Made by a program: the position numbers and the translations under genes
Shown: piece after piece, positions 49,156-56,658 of the stretch
Position numbering within the stretch: position 1 is the first letter of the stretch
Layout of the letters: every line of letters starts with the position of its first letter
Notes under the pieces: generated by a model
Told to the model about the DNA's origin: nothing
Database searches by the model: none
Seen by the model: the letters and a program-made list of their open reading frames with translations, nothing else
DNA from: Anaerolineae bacterium
Lineage (GTDB): Bacteria > Chloroflexota > Anaerolineae > Anaerolineales > Villigracilaceae
Direction of reading: 5' to 3'
Assembly (NCBI GenBank): GCA_030123675.1
Contig: JASJYH010000007.1
Location: forward strand, 1 to 56,658
DNA: 56,658 nucleotides

Positions 49156-50613
49156 ATGTTACAAATGAGGAAACTAAGTACCACCCTGATCGTAATTGGA
49201 CTGTTAATTGCGGTTTTTTTTATATTTTCTGATTCTCTCGGTTTGGGTAAAGATGCTGGCATTGGGGCAACACAAATATTAGGTATTCTTGTGGGTGCCG
49301 CAATCATTCTTCTCAGCATTGGTTTGGAAACAGTCAGCTGGGGCAAGGAAGTTTCTCTAAAAAATCTTAATTATCCAAATAAGATTTTAGGCTTTCCCAT
49401 CTTTTATTGGATAATTTTCACCTTTTTGGTTGCATACACAATCTTTTTTCTTTTCCCTGTATTTTTTTCAAAAATTCAAATACAGTATCTGACAAAATAT
49501 GTTCCTAATGCCTACATTACTCATATTGGTTTCGACATTGAAACAACTGTCAGTCGCATCGAGATTTGGTTGAATACCGGCCTATCTCCATATGCTCACA
49601 CAATTATTGCTTACCCACCTTTGGCCATCGCTATATTTTCAACATTTTCAATTATTGGTTATCCCGCTTACTACAAGCTTATTACAAGTATAACCTTGTT
49701 GGCTTATTTTGTTGTAACCGTTGTTATATCGTTAATATTGGCTCCCAAAAAAAATCAACCCCTTCTGATGCTATTATTTCTGAGCGGGCTTTTTTCTTAT
49801 GGATTCCAGTTTGAATTGGAAAGAGGCCAATTCAACATGATTGTTTTTTCATTTTGCTTACTTGGTATATACATTTACCATTTTCATCACAAACTTCGGT
49901 TTTTTGCCTATCTTCTTATCACCTTGGCGATCCAATTGAAAATATATCCTGTCTTTTTTGTTGTAATGTTCATCAATGATTGGAGCGATTGGCGTAATAC
50001 TATAAGGCGTTTTATTATCTTGGGCCTTATTAATGTATCGTTACTTTTTGTGCTTGGAAACAAACTATTTCATGATTTTCTAAATGCAATTACATTAACT
50101 CAACTTCTACAAAGTTCCAGATATGAAAACTTATCAATTAAGGGGTTTGCCTACCATATTTCGAATACTGACTCAAATATTTTTGCAACTACAGGAGTTA
50201 TAGAGATCCTCTTTTTTCTTATTCTGGGTTTATGTTTTTTTTCAGTCATAGCGCACGCGTATTTGCATAAAACACGTGGCTTAAATCCATACTTGTTGCT
50301 GATATGTTCGATTGCTGCGTTGATCGTTCCCTCTGTTAGCAATGATTATAAATTATCAATCTTAATAGGCCCAATGGTATTAGTGTTATCTTGTTTACCT
50401 GATTTCTTTGAACTTAAAAGGAAAGCTCTCTTAATTTTTTTGGTTTTATTGTCCTCTTCGGCTTATTGGATAATACAATATCCTGCAACTGTAAAACCTG
50501 AATTTCTGATAAGAAATTTCCCAGCCTTAATGGTTATATTAATTACGATTACAATAATGAATTTTCTGGCTCCTTATACGATTGAGAAAAGATACAAAGG
50601 ATTAAATAATTGA
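49156..50613 (+). CDS. GT87-like polytopic glycosyltransferase, copy 2
   Basis: A 485-residue membrane protein homologous to the product at 41399-42871. Both share the N-terminal pair of hydrophobic segments around GIGATQILG, the loop HIGFDIETTVSRIEIWLNTGLSPYAH (HTSLIGLDIRTIITAIENWLVTGRSPYIN in copy 1), the core FELERGQFNMIVFSFCLLGIYIYHFH and the late PSVSNDYKLSILIGPM. It probably transfers a sugar from a polyprenyl carrier outside the membrane. It starts 9 nt after the aminotransferase, preceded by AAAGG. Confidence 0.75.
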   Translation: MLQMRKLSTTLIVIGLLIAVFFIFSDSLGLGKDAGIGATQILGILVGAAIILLSIGLETVSWGKEVSLKNLNYPNKILGFPIFYWIIFTFLVAYTIFFLFPVFFSKIQIQYLTKYVPNAYITHIGFDIETTVSRIEIWLNTGLSPYAHTIIAYPPLAIAIFSTFSIIGYPAYYKLITSITLLAYFVVTVVISLILAPKKNQPLLMLLFLSGLFSYGFQFELERGQFNMIVFSFCLLGIYIYHFHHKLRFFAYLLITLAIQLKIYPVFFVVMFINDWSDWRNTIRRFIILGLINVSLLFVLGNKLFHDFLNAITLTQLLQSSRYENLSIKGFAYHISNTDSNIFATTGVIEILFFLILGLCFFSVIAHAYLHKTRGLNPYLLLICSIAALIVPSVSNDYKLSILIGPMVLVLSCLPDFFELKRKALLIFLVLLSSSAYWIIQYPATVKPEFLIRNFPALMVILITITIMNFLAPYTIEKRYKGLNN

Positions 50614-51276
50614 TAAATATCGCAGACTGGGCCCGATGACGGATAGATTTAATCTACCTTGGAATTTTAGCCCAAACAGATTTGACCATTTTAATTTTCT
50701 GATAAGAGGTTATATAGTTCAATTTATAGTAGCAAATAGTTATTGTATTATCCATAAAGGCACTTGTTATTTTAGAAAATGTGTACGCAACTATTCAAGC
50801 CTAAAATAGAATGGCACTTTGGCAAATCTCGTTTATCAATGATCAGTGGAAAAATATTAGATAAAAATGAAGAATAAATACACTTGCCGAAAATTTCTTA
50901 AACTGGTTGGAGTCACTACAAATAAACACTATTGCATCCAAATTCTTTGAGTCTTCTGTTCCGCTACGACTAGATGGAAATTCACAAAATGTGAATATTG
51001 AAGTCTTCGATGCGTTTTCAGCCATAACATTTCAATGTTTGGTAATCCGTGAGAATCAACGCCAATTCTTGCCATTTGGCTGATCAAGTAGTGGTCTATC
51101 TATCAGAATAACTATGGAGGGAACTATTTTGATTCGCCCTGACCAGGAACACTTTTAATACAATCCATAGTAGCTATTGCTGGTTTTATGAGTAGAAAAA
51201 CACTTAATTGAAAAACGATTGATAAAGCGATGGATTATATTGGGAGTCTCCAATTGGCAAATGTCACCTATCTCAA
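50614..51276. other. 663-bp AT-rich spacer at the island end
   Basis: No intact gene. It contains the frameshifted remnant at 50779-51083. The rest is AT-rich sequence with scattered stops in all frames. It lies between the last island gene (+) and the convergent lysine/peroxiredoxin operon (-). No clear terminator is seen. Confidence 0.5.
50779..51083 (+). pseudogene. frameshifted gene remnant of unknown origin
   Basis: Two overlapping open stretches look coding but in different frames: 50779-50877 (MCTQLFKPKIEWHFGKS... ending DKNEE) and 50871-51083 (RINTLAENFLNWLESLQ... ending RQFLPFG). Joined by a single indel near 50870 they give about 100 residues without recognisable motifs. I infer a decayed gene of the island. 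Confidence 0.4.
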
Positions 51277-51762
51277 TCATTGCTCATTCAGACTGTCCAC
51301 AAAGCCAAACAACTCACGCGTCTCTTGCAACCATATCATGGGATTGGTGGTACGTTTTAAATAACGGACAACACCATGACGGTCTATAACCAGTGAAGCT
51401 GTGCGCTGGATCAGCATAAAATATTTTTCCAATTCGTAGATGCGATACACTTCACGCTCAGGATCTGCCAGAATAGGGAATGACGCACTCACGATATTCT
51501 TATATTTGTGTGCACGTTTTAACGAGTCCCCAAGGATTACAATTACATCTGCCCCTGAATCTTTAATATCATTATAAAATCGCCCTAACTGGGTGACATG
51601 CGCGCGGCATTGCATTCAATTAAATTCGCGTACGAAAAATAAAACCAGATTGCTTTTGTCTCGAAAATCAGATAATGCAATCTGCTCCCCAGTCGTAGCC
51701 GCTAGGCGGAAATCAGGGGCGATTGTTCCGATTTTGGCTTCCAATGTGTAATCTTGTTTCAT
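51277..51762 (-). CDS. peroxiredoxin-like protein, probable selenoprotein (in-frame TGA = Sec49)
   Basis: A 161-residue thioredoxin-fold protein of the AhpC/TSA redoxin type (PRX-like). It starts at ATG 51762 with GGAGA upstream: KIGTIAPDFRLAATTGEQIALSDFRDK, then NLVLFFVREFN, then TGA (51618-51616), then MQCRAHVTQLGRFYNDI and the family C-terminus (PILADPEREVYRIYELEKYF). The TGA sits exactly at the active-site first cysteine, giving UxxC (Sec49, Cys52). A hairpin 20-36 nt after the TGA (UCACCC-AGUUA-GGGCGA, one A-C mismatch, G in the apical loop) fits a bacterial SECIS. It is the last gene after homoisocitrate dehydrogenase, 37 nt away. A nonsense pseudogene is the alternative. Confidence 0.8.
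51582..51598 (-). promoter_or_regulatory. candidate bacterial SECIS hairpin
   Basis: In the transcript, nt 20-36 after the UGA form U-A, C-G, (A-C), C-G, C-G, C-G around the loop AGUUA. Position (16-37 nt after UGA) and a G within the first two loop bases match bacterial SECIS elements recognised by SelB. Confidence 0.65.
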
Positions 51763-51799
51763 TTTATTAAAATCTCCATGTCCACAAAGTTAACAGGTT

Positions 51800-52792
51800 C
51801 TACAAACGCGCAGTGATGGCGGCAATCATATCAGTAGTTCGAACGTCGCCCCCTAAGTCTGGAGTACAAATTCCGGCTTGAAGGGTGCTGGTAAGGGCCG
51901 AACGAATGCGAGTGGCAGCTTCCGAGAACTGTAAGTCATCCAGCATCAACGCCAGACTTAGCAAAGCAGCGCTTGGGTTTGCAATCCCTTTTCCGGCAAT
52001 GTCAGGTGCTGAGCCGTGGACTGGCTCGTAAACAGCACAACTATCCCCGACATTAACGGATGCAGCCACACCCAGTCCACCAACGAGTGCACTTGCCAAA
52101 TCAGAAAGGATGTCACCGTATAAATTTGGAGCCAATATAACATCGAAGCGTTCTGGGGTGCGGACCAGATCATGCGCGAGCGCATCAACCAGACGGTCTT
52201 CAATCTCTAGGCCGCCGAACTCGGCTGCTACTTTACGCGCCGTCTCTAAGAATAAGCCGTCAGTTTTCGTAAGCACATTTGCCTTGTGCGCGATAGTTAA
52301 CCGCCCCCGACGACGACCAGCCTGTTTTACAGCGACCTGCGCAATGCGCTGGCTTGCGGCCCGAGTAATCACCCGTTCAGCAATGGCAGTATCTGGTGTT
52401 TCCCATCGTTCACGCCGTACATACAGGCCTTCGGTATTCTCACGGACGATAAGCAAGTCTATGTCAGGACGCGCATCCGGGATTGGTAAACTGCGCAAGG
52501 GGCGTAGATTGGCGAATAAATTAAGATCCTGGCGTAGCTCCAAGATCGGGCTCCGATAGCCCGGCGCGCCTCCTGAAGGTGAACTTGTTGCGCCGAACAA
52601 AGCATAGCCAGTGCTTTTTACCGCTGCGAGTGTCTCTTCTGGCAAGGCCTTACCGGTTTTCTCAAAACAAGACCAGCCAGCAGAATAGGTCTCACATTTC
52701 AACGGTAGATCAAGCGCGCTCAAAATATCTGCAGCAGCACCAATTACTTCAGGCCCAATGCCATCGCCTGGAATGAGGCAAATTGTTTGCAT
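51800..52792 (-). CDS. homoisocitrate dehydrogenase
   Basis: NAD-dependent beta-decarboxylating dehydrogenase (330 aa) that converts homoisocitrate to alpha-ketoadipate in AAA lysine synthesis. It aligns closely with Thermus homoisocitrate dehydrogenase: LIPGDGIGPEVI, LFGATSSPSGGAPGYRSPI, IVRENTEGLY, TIAHKANVL, NLYGDILSDLASALVGGLG and the C-terminal VHGSAPDIAGKGIANPSA. Isopropylmalate or isocitrate dehydrogenase are relatives, but the operon partners decide. It starts 6 nt after the homoaconitase small subunit stop. Confidence 0.9.
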   Translation of the reverse strand: MQTICLIPGDGIGPEVIGAAADILSALDLPLKCETYSAGWSCFEKTGKALPEETLAAVKSTGYALFGATSSPSGGAPGYRSPILELRQDLNLFANLRPLRSLPIPDARPDIDLLIVRENTEGLYVRRERWETPDTAIAERVITRAASQRIAQVAVKQAGRRRGRLTIAHKANVLTKTDGLFLETARKVAAEFGGLEIEDRLVDALAHDLVRTPERFDVILAPNLYGDILSDLASALVGGLGVAASVNVGDSCAVYEPVHGSAPDIAGKGIANPSAALLSLALMLDDLQFSEAATRIRSALTSTLQAGICTPDLGGDVRTTDMIAAITARL

Positions 52793-52798
52793 CCTCGA

Positions 52799-53344
52799 TT
52801 AACCTGTAGAACCGGCTGTGCTTTTAAGGCTCTGTTTTACGTAGGGGATAAGCCCTCCGGCAGACAAAATTTTCTGCGCTGTTTGGGAGAGCGCTGGGAA
52901 CTCAATTTCTTGATCGGAGATAATGATGATGTGTGCATGCGGGTCAATTTGGATGGATTGACCTTGTTCTGCAGATTCAACCGCTTGCGGACACACAATC
53001 GCGAGGAGTCCATTGTTAATTGCGTTTCGATAGTAAATCCGCCCAAAGCTTACAGCCACAATGGCTTCAATACCGGCCGCGCGTAAACAAGTGACTGCTT
53101 GCTCGCGTGAACTGCCATTGCCAAAGTTGCGGCCAGCGACAATCACGTCTCCTGGTTGTACTGCGCTTGCAAAGCCAGGATCTAGGTCTTCAAGTGCATG
53201 CGCGGCCATCTCCTCAGGCTCACGCAATGTATAGGTGTATTTGCCGGGAAAGATAACATCGGTATTGATGTCGTCACCATATTTCCAGATGCGGCCCGAT
53301 ATGGTTTGATGTGTGGGAGATGTGGAAGATGATTTTTTAGGCAT
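52799..53344 (-). CDS. lysU: homoaconitase small subunit (LeuD/LysU family)
   Basis: Swivel-domain subunit (181 aa) that pairs with the large subunit to isomerise homocitrate to homoisocitrate. Motifs are [28 protein letters not shown] and [15 protein letters not shown]. The YxxRN-type substrate loop region is not resolved well enough to separate LysU from LeuD, so operon context is used. The ATG at 53344 overlaps the large-subunit stop by 8 nt; the longer frame to 53395 would overlap more. Confidence 0.88.
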   Translation of the reverse strand: MPKKSSSTSPTHQTISGRIWKYGDDINTDVIFPGKYTYTLREPEEMAAHALEDLDPGFASAVQPGDVIVAGRNFGNGSSREQAVTCLRAAGIEAIVAVSFGRIYYRNAINNGLLAIVCPQAVESAEQGQSIQIDPHAHIIIISDQEIEFPALSQTAQKILSAGGLIPYVKQSLKSTAGSTG

Positions 53345-54644
53345 GCCGTTTAGGATTGGGTGCGGTAATATGGCCGGCAATCGCAGAGGCTGCAACTACT
53401 GCGGGGCTCGCGAGATAGATTTCAGCTTCAGGTTCGCCCATACGACCTTTGAAATTGCGGTTGGCCGAGGAGATGCAAACTTCTCCGGGGGCAGGCACAC
53501 CCAGGTGATTTCCCATACAGGGGCCACAGCCGGGTGGGCCAAAGACTGCGCCGGCTTTCAGTAGTGTTGTCACATAGCCGAGCTCTGTCGCATCCAGCAG
53601 CACAGCGCTTGAAGCTGGGATTATAAGTAGGCGTGTTCCGGTGGCGACGTGCTTTTCTTTTACAATCTCAGCAGCGGCGGCAATATCCTCTAAACGTCCA
53701 TTTGTGCAAGTACCGATAAAAGCTTGATCCACTCGGATCCCAGCGACAGCTGATATCGGTTGCACGTTATCCACTTTGTGCGGACATGCAACCTGCACTT
53801 CGATTGTTGAAAGGTCAAATGTAATCTCGTTCGTATATTGTGCGTCATGATCAGGATAGATAGTGCCACTTTCGACTTCTTCTCGACACGTTGCGAGTGG
53901 CACGCCAGTACGAGCTGAGAGCCGATTTGCTATCCAATCGAAGACGGCATTGTCGGGTGGCAAATATGCGTTTTTTGCCCCAATTTCGGCCATCATATTG
54001 GGAAGCACCATACGGCTTTCAAGCGATAGGGTTTCCAACCCAGGACCGGTGAATTCAACAGATTTATAAAGACCACCAGCTGCGCCGAGCGAGCCGACCA
54101 GATGTAAGGTCAAGTCTTTGGACGTGACACCCTCAGATAAGCGACCTTCCAACACGATTCGTATGCTTTCCGGTACGCGCAACCAAAGTTCGCCCGTAGC
54201 CCAGAGCGCGGCCACCTCGCTTCGTCCGATTCCAGCACCGAAGGCTCCCAACCAGCCGAAATGTGTGCTGTGACTATCTGCCCCGAGAATCAACTGGCCG
54301 GGCAACACGAGCGCTTCTTCGGACAACACCTGGTGGCAGATGCCACGCCCCACTTCGAAAAAGTGTCGGACACCATTAGTTTTGACAAAGGCGCGCACCT
54401 CAGCATGATTTTGCGCATGTAGTGGCGTAGGAGGCGGAGCGGCGTGATCAAGTGTGATCGCCAGGCGATCGGGGTCGACCACACGCTCGAGGCCAAATTC
54501 AGCAAAGATGCGTGCGATGGCTGCCGTGTTGTCATGCGACAAAATACGGTCGGGCCGCACGTCCACCACTTGCCCAGTCTGCACATGCCTTAGCCCGGCC
54601 GAGCGCGCCAGGGCTTTTTGAGCAAACGTTTCGTTGGTTGTCAT
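53337..54644 (-). CDS. lysT: homoaconitase large subunit (LeuC/LysT family)
   Basis: 4Fe-4S hydro-lyase subunit (435 aa). Iron-sulfur cysteines appear in [12 protein letters not shown] and [12 protein letters not shown]. Other family parts are [26 protein letters not shown] near residue 117 and [33 protein letters not shown] at the C-terminus. It acts with the small subunit on homocitrate in AAA lysine synthesis. A 3-isopropylmalate dehydratase role is the alternative; adjacency to homocitrate synthase favours lysine. Confidence 0.9.
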   Translation of the reverse strand: MTTNETFAQKALARSAGLRHVQTGQVVDVRPDRILSHDNTAAIARIFAEFGLERVVDPDRLAITLDHAAPPPTPLHAQNHAEVRAFVKTNGVRHFFEVGRGICHQVLSEEALVLPGQLILGADSHSTHFGWLGAFGAGIGRSEVAALWATGELWLRVPESIRIVLEGRLSEGVTSKDLTLHLVGSLGAAGGLYKSVEFTGPGLETLSLESRMVLPNMMAEIGAKNAYLPPDNAVFDWIANRLSARTGVPLATCREEVESGTIYPDHDAQYTNEITFDLSTIEVQVACPHKVDNVQPISAVAGIRVDQAFIGTCTNGRLEDIAAAAEIVKEKHVATGTRLLIIPASSAVLLDATELGYVTTLLKAGAVFGPPGCGPCMGNHLGVPAPGEVCISSANRNFKGRMGEPEAEIYLASPAVVAASAIAGHITAPNPKRHA

Positions 54645-54663
54645 CGAATTTATCCGCTCGCGC

Positions 54664-55860
54664 TCAAGTGGCCGAGGTTGTCTTGGGATCTACAGGTTCG
54701 CTCACCGTTGGGGTCTTTGGCTCGATTTCAACCCATTGGTGCAGAATCTGATCGACATCGTCGAGCGTGAGCTGCTTATGATCAGCTAACGCTTTGATGT
54801 GCTCCGTGACAGCCCGCAATTGCGCTTCGTCTAGTACCAAGCCAAGTTGGGAGGCCCGGTCTTGCATTGCATTCCAGCCGGTTAACTTGTGCCCAATTGA
54901 TATATAGCGCGTCAGTCCAAAGTCGTGCGGATCCAGGATTTCATAGGTCTCCGGATTGTTCAAGATGGCCTTAGCATGAATGCCGGCCTTGTGGGTGAAG
55001 GCTGTCATGCCGGTGATGTAGTGATTGAAGGGTACTGCGATGCCCACTTTGTCGGCTATCAACTGGCAGAGAACGCGCAGCTGATCGAGCCGGTATTTGC
55101 GTTTTAGCTGCTCGCGGTCGTTTGCGTAAAGACGCGCAATGATACCTGCCAATGGAGTGATGCCGTTGCGTTCACCGATACCAAGCACGGATGTGTCAAT
55201 GTGCGTCGCACCGGCCTCCAATGCTGCGTAACTGTTCGCGATGGCGCAACCGGTGTCATTGTGGCCGTGGAACTCGATGTCGACGGCCGTCAATTCGCGT
55301 AGCGTACTAACTAGTTTGAATACCTCATGTGGTGTGGCAACGCCAACTGTGTCGGCAATGCCAAAGCGGTTAACAACACCCAACTGGTCTATGGACAGAT
55401 ACACGCGCAGTAAGTCTGCCGGTTTGCTGCGGAATGAATCCTCCGTTGAAAAGCGCAATTCGAGTTCGGGTGCCTGGCCGCGGATAAAAGACAATACTTC
55501 CTCCGCAAGTTCAATGATCTCAGCGATACCTTTGCCATGGCTGAATTCGCGTAAGTAAGAAGATGTACCAATAACGATGTCGATGCCGTCAACACCTGTA
55601 TCGAGTGCTATCCGCGCATCTTCCATGTGGCAGCGGATATGGGTTAAGACGCGCGCTTGGAGATCTAGTTGCGTTAATGCTACGCAATCGATCTGTGATT
55701 GGGGCGAGGCGCACGGCGAGGTGACCTCGATATATTCAACGCCAAAGTCGTCTAAGGCACGCGCGATTTCAACCTTGTCGTCTGGGGAAAAATCGGCACC
55801 AACAAATTGTTCCCCCTCCCTCAGCGTGCTTTCAATAATAGCAAATTCTTGTAATGACAT
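54664..55860 (-). CDS. lysS: homocitrate synthase
   Basis: Claisen-condensing enzyme (398 aa) that joins acetyl-CoA and 2-oxoglutarate, the committed AAA lysine step. It has a TIM barrel with [26 protein letters not shown], the HXH metal motif in [26 protein letters not shown], and [13 protein letters not shown], then [19 protein letters not shown]. The signature [10 protein letters not shown] is the homocitrate synthase form rather than the isopropylmalate synthase DGTLRDGEQ form. A short Pro/Thr-rich tail follows. AAAGGGA precedes the ATG. It leads the operon and is fed by a structured leader with promoter and terminator about 200 nt upstream. Confidence 0.92.
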   Translation of the reverse strand: MSLQEFAIIESTLREGEQFVGADFSPDDKVEIARALDDFGVEYIEVTSPCASPQSQIDCVALTQLDLQARVLTHIRCHMEDARIALDTGVDGIDIVIGTSSYLREFSHGKGIAEIIELAEEVLSFIRGQAPELELRFSTEDSFRSKPADLLRVYLSIDQLGVVNRFGIADTVGVATPHEVFKLVSTLRELTAVDIEFHGHNDTGCAIANSYAALEAGATHIDTSVLGIGERNGITPLAGIIARLYANDREQLKRKYRLDQLRVLCQLIADKVGIAVPFNHYITGMTAFTHKAGIHAKAILNNPETYEILDPHDFGLTRYISIGHKLTGWNAMQDRASQLGLVLDEAQLRAVTEHIKALADHKQLTLDDVDQILHQWVEIEPKTPTVSEPVDPKTTSAT

Positions 55861-56071
55861 ATGGTCCCTTTGGTAACAAGTAAAGTAGCGCGTAGCATTG
55901 CGGTACTATCAATAAAATGTTCAAGGTAGGTGATTCAAACAAAAATAAAGGGCGTTTTTCCTCGTATCCACTAAACAATCAAGTGAGTACCTTATTGCGA
56001 ACCTAAGGAAGGGCAATTATATCGTTTATATAAAAATTGTCTCGCTAACTTCTATTTCTACACCAGCGCAA
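55861..56071. other. 211-bp 5' leader region of the lysine operon
   Basis: Non-coding AT-rich segment between the leader terminator and homocitrate synthase. It would be transcribed only when the terminator is bypassed or from an internal start. I see no second clear hairpin or promoter. Confidence 0.4.
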
Positions 56072-56099
56072 TAAAAAAACCTCTCACTTTATGAGAGGT
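56072..56099 (-). terminator. intrinsic terminator of the lysine-operon leader
   Basis: In the transcript ACCTCTCA and TGAGAGGT form an 8-bp perfect stem with a short loop, followed by seven T. The 5' arm (CTCTCAT, 56097-56091) is exactly complementary to the 3' strand of the upstream P1 helix (ATGAGAG, 56123-56117), allowing an antiterminator. Confidence 0.88.
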
Positions 56100-56118
56100 A
56101 ACAGTATAAGGGTCATCT

Positions 56119-56181
56119 CTCATCTTCCAGACTTTCGTCTGCTGAGGTTTCAGGGGCAATCCTGTTGCCTCTCTGGATGAG
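56119..56181 (-). ncRNA. compact structured leader (candidate riboswitch, SAM-I-like parts)
   Basis: 63-nt RNA closed by P1 CTCATC/GATGAG. Inside are AGAGAGGC, a hairpin GGCAA-CAGGA-TTGCC whose loop CAGG can pair with the following CCTG (pseudoknot), CTGAAACCTC closing an outer P2, and a GNRA-capped hairpin CAGAC-GAAA-GTCTG, then GGAA. The stretches ATCCAGAGAGGC and TCTGGAAGAT are identical to parts of the metY SAM-I riboswitch, but the P3 arm (GGTGCCAATTCC) is missing. It has its own promoter and a terminator with antiterminator pairing. The ligand is unknown. Confidence 0.7.
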
Positions 56182-56205
56182 TACAGTCTCTTAAATCTTC
56201 CCGGA

Positions 56206-56235
56206 TTTATATCATAAAGCGTATGAGTGTGTCAA
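56206..56235 (-). promoter_or_regulatory. sigma70-type promoter of the lysine-operon leader
   Basis: On the minus strand: TTGACA (56235-56230, consensus), 18-nt spacer, TATAAA (56211-56206). The predicted start near 56199 lies just ahead of the compact aptamer. Confidence 0.75.
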
Positions 56236-56320
56236 ATCAATGGGTGGCTAATAGGGCTATAGCATTAGAAAAAAACTAGCCTAAAATAACGGTGTCATAT
56301 CGCAAGGGTGTACCCGTTGG

Positions 56321-56420
56321 TATTGCGAGTGAGCGTTATTCAGCGAACAAAGCAATCTCCTTTTTCATTAGGTTTTGCCTATAAAACATGAGATTGCTTC
56401 GGGCTATAGCCCTCGCAATG
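56321..56420. repeat. CATTGCGAG-type palindromic repeat
   Basis: Imperfect ends TATTGCGAG (56321-56329) and CTCGCAATG (56412-56420), with an inner perfect inverted repeat AAGCAATCTC (56350-56359) / GAGATTGCTT (56390-56399). Same family as the palindrome inside the 2001-2183 element. Non-coding. Confidence 0.65.
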
Positions 56421-56484
56421 ACAGTTAATTCTTGTTTTTGGATGAATAAAAATCCAAATGCGATTGCCCTAAGTTGGACGTAAC

Positions 56485-56513
56485 TTGCCCGCAAAATCCA
56501 TTCCTGTTATAGT
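56485..56513 (+). promoter_or_regulatory. sigma70-type promoter for a gene leaving the window
   Basis: TTGCCC (56485-56490), exact 17-nt spacer, TATAGT (56508-56513). It points toward the partial frame starting at 56553. Confidence 0.65.
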
Positions 56514-56552
56514 ATCTTTCGAGCTAACACTTTTAAATCAAGTGGTGGTTGA

Positions 56553-56658
56553 GTGGCCCAAAGCGATAGTGAAGGGCGTATCGAAACCACATTTCCAAGC
56601 GTTTTTTGCGTTCTGATGGTTTCCCTGGCCCAGCCGATACGGCGAAAAGTAACGCCTT
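56553..56658 (+). CDS. possible start of an unknown gene (cut by window end)
   Basis: From GTG at 56553 an open frame reads (M)AQSDSEGRIETTFPSVFC and on to the window edge, 35 codons. It follows a good promoter at a plausible distance. Too short to identify. No clear ribosome site (GGTGG 8 nt upstream at best). Confidence 0.35.
   Translation, partial: MAQSDSEGRIETTFPSVFCVLMVSLAQPIRRKVTP

Noticed and set aside
50843-51025. 60-aa minus-strand frame in the island-end spacer
   Set aside because: No ribosome site and no recognisable pattern; the opposite strand shows more protein-like remnants.
51277-51615. Stand-alone 112-aa peroxiredoxin starting MQCRAHV
   Set aside because: The start follows a TGA directly; the family N-terminus continues in the same frame upstream, so the short model is a misread of a UGA-containing gene.
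56119-56181. Ordinary SAM-I riboswitch
   Set aside because: The shared end segments are striking, but the kink-turn sequence and the P3 arm with GGTGCCAATTCC are missing, so it cannot be called SAM-I.
1-56658. CRISPR array, prophage, integrase or rRNA
   Set aside because: No regularly spaced direct repeats, phage structural genes, recombinase motifs or rRNA sequence were seen on either strand.

Overview
The window looks like a chromosomal segment of a bacterium of the phylum Chloroflexota, probably Anaerolineae-like. This is an inference from three things: LysW-dependent amino-acid synthesis next to arginine genes, several 'xAC' lipoproteins with low-complexity Pro/Thr/Ser linkers, and GTCATTGCGAG-type repeats. 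No rRNA or other taxonomic marker is present.

Left part (1-11.8 kb, + strand): an arginine/lysine cluster argG(partial)-argH-lysW-lysX-lysY-lysZ-carA-carB-lysJ-lysK. LysW (56 aa, ending EDWGE) is the amino-group carrier protein. A miniature inverted-repeat element with a clear 8-bp target duplication sits between lysW and lysX.

11.8-31.7 kb: housekeeping genes. They include an SDR with a probably leaderless start, a GNAT protein, a membrane protein with an apparent 1-nt homopolymer frameshift, a tungstate ABC transporter (tupABC), a DUF1232 protein with a sugar-dehydrogenase-like lipoprotein, a SAM-riboswitch-controlled metY-metA unit, a histone-deacetylase-like hydrolase, a protein with three RanBP2-like zinc fingers, a MazG-like pyrophosphohydrolase, clpC, msrA, dusB and radA. 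31.9-41.3 kb holds hutU, hutI, arginase, a DEAD-box helicase, an inositol-monophosphatase-like enzyme, transport and methyltransferase genes, and then tRNA-Gly(TCC) and a CAT-anticodon tRNA that resembles tRNA-Ile2.

41.4-51.2 kb is a visibly AT-rich surface-polysaccharide island directly downstream of the two tRNAs. It holds two related GT87-like membrane glycosyltransferases, a PMT/ArnT-like membrane protein, an ATP-grasp enzyme, a GT2 enzyme, a fused acetyltransferase/sugar ketoisomerase (FdtD-like), a sugar aminotransferase (FdtB-like) and decayed spacer sequence.

Right part (51.3-56.2 kb, - strand): a lysine (alpha-aminoadipate) operon of homocitrate synthase, homoaconitase large and small subunits, and homoisocitrate dehydrogenase. 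Directly downstream is a peroxiredoxin-like gene with an in-frame TGA at the active-site position followed by a SECIS-like hairpin, so it is a candidate selenoprotein. The operon has its own sigma70-type promoter, a compact structured leader that shares pieces with the SAM-I aptamer but lacks its P3 arm, and an intrinsic terminator whose 5' arm can pair with the 3' strand of P1. With the left-hand cluster, the window encodes nearly all of an AAA-type lysine route plus the late arginine route, with a single LysW and a single LysX visible. The two strongest leads are the selenoprotein and the compact leader.
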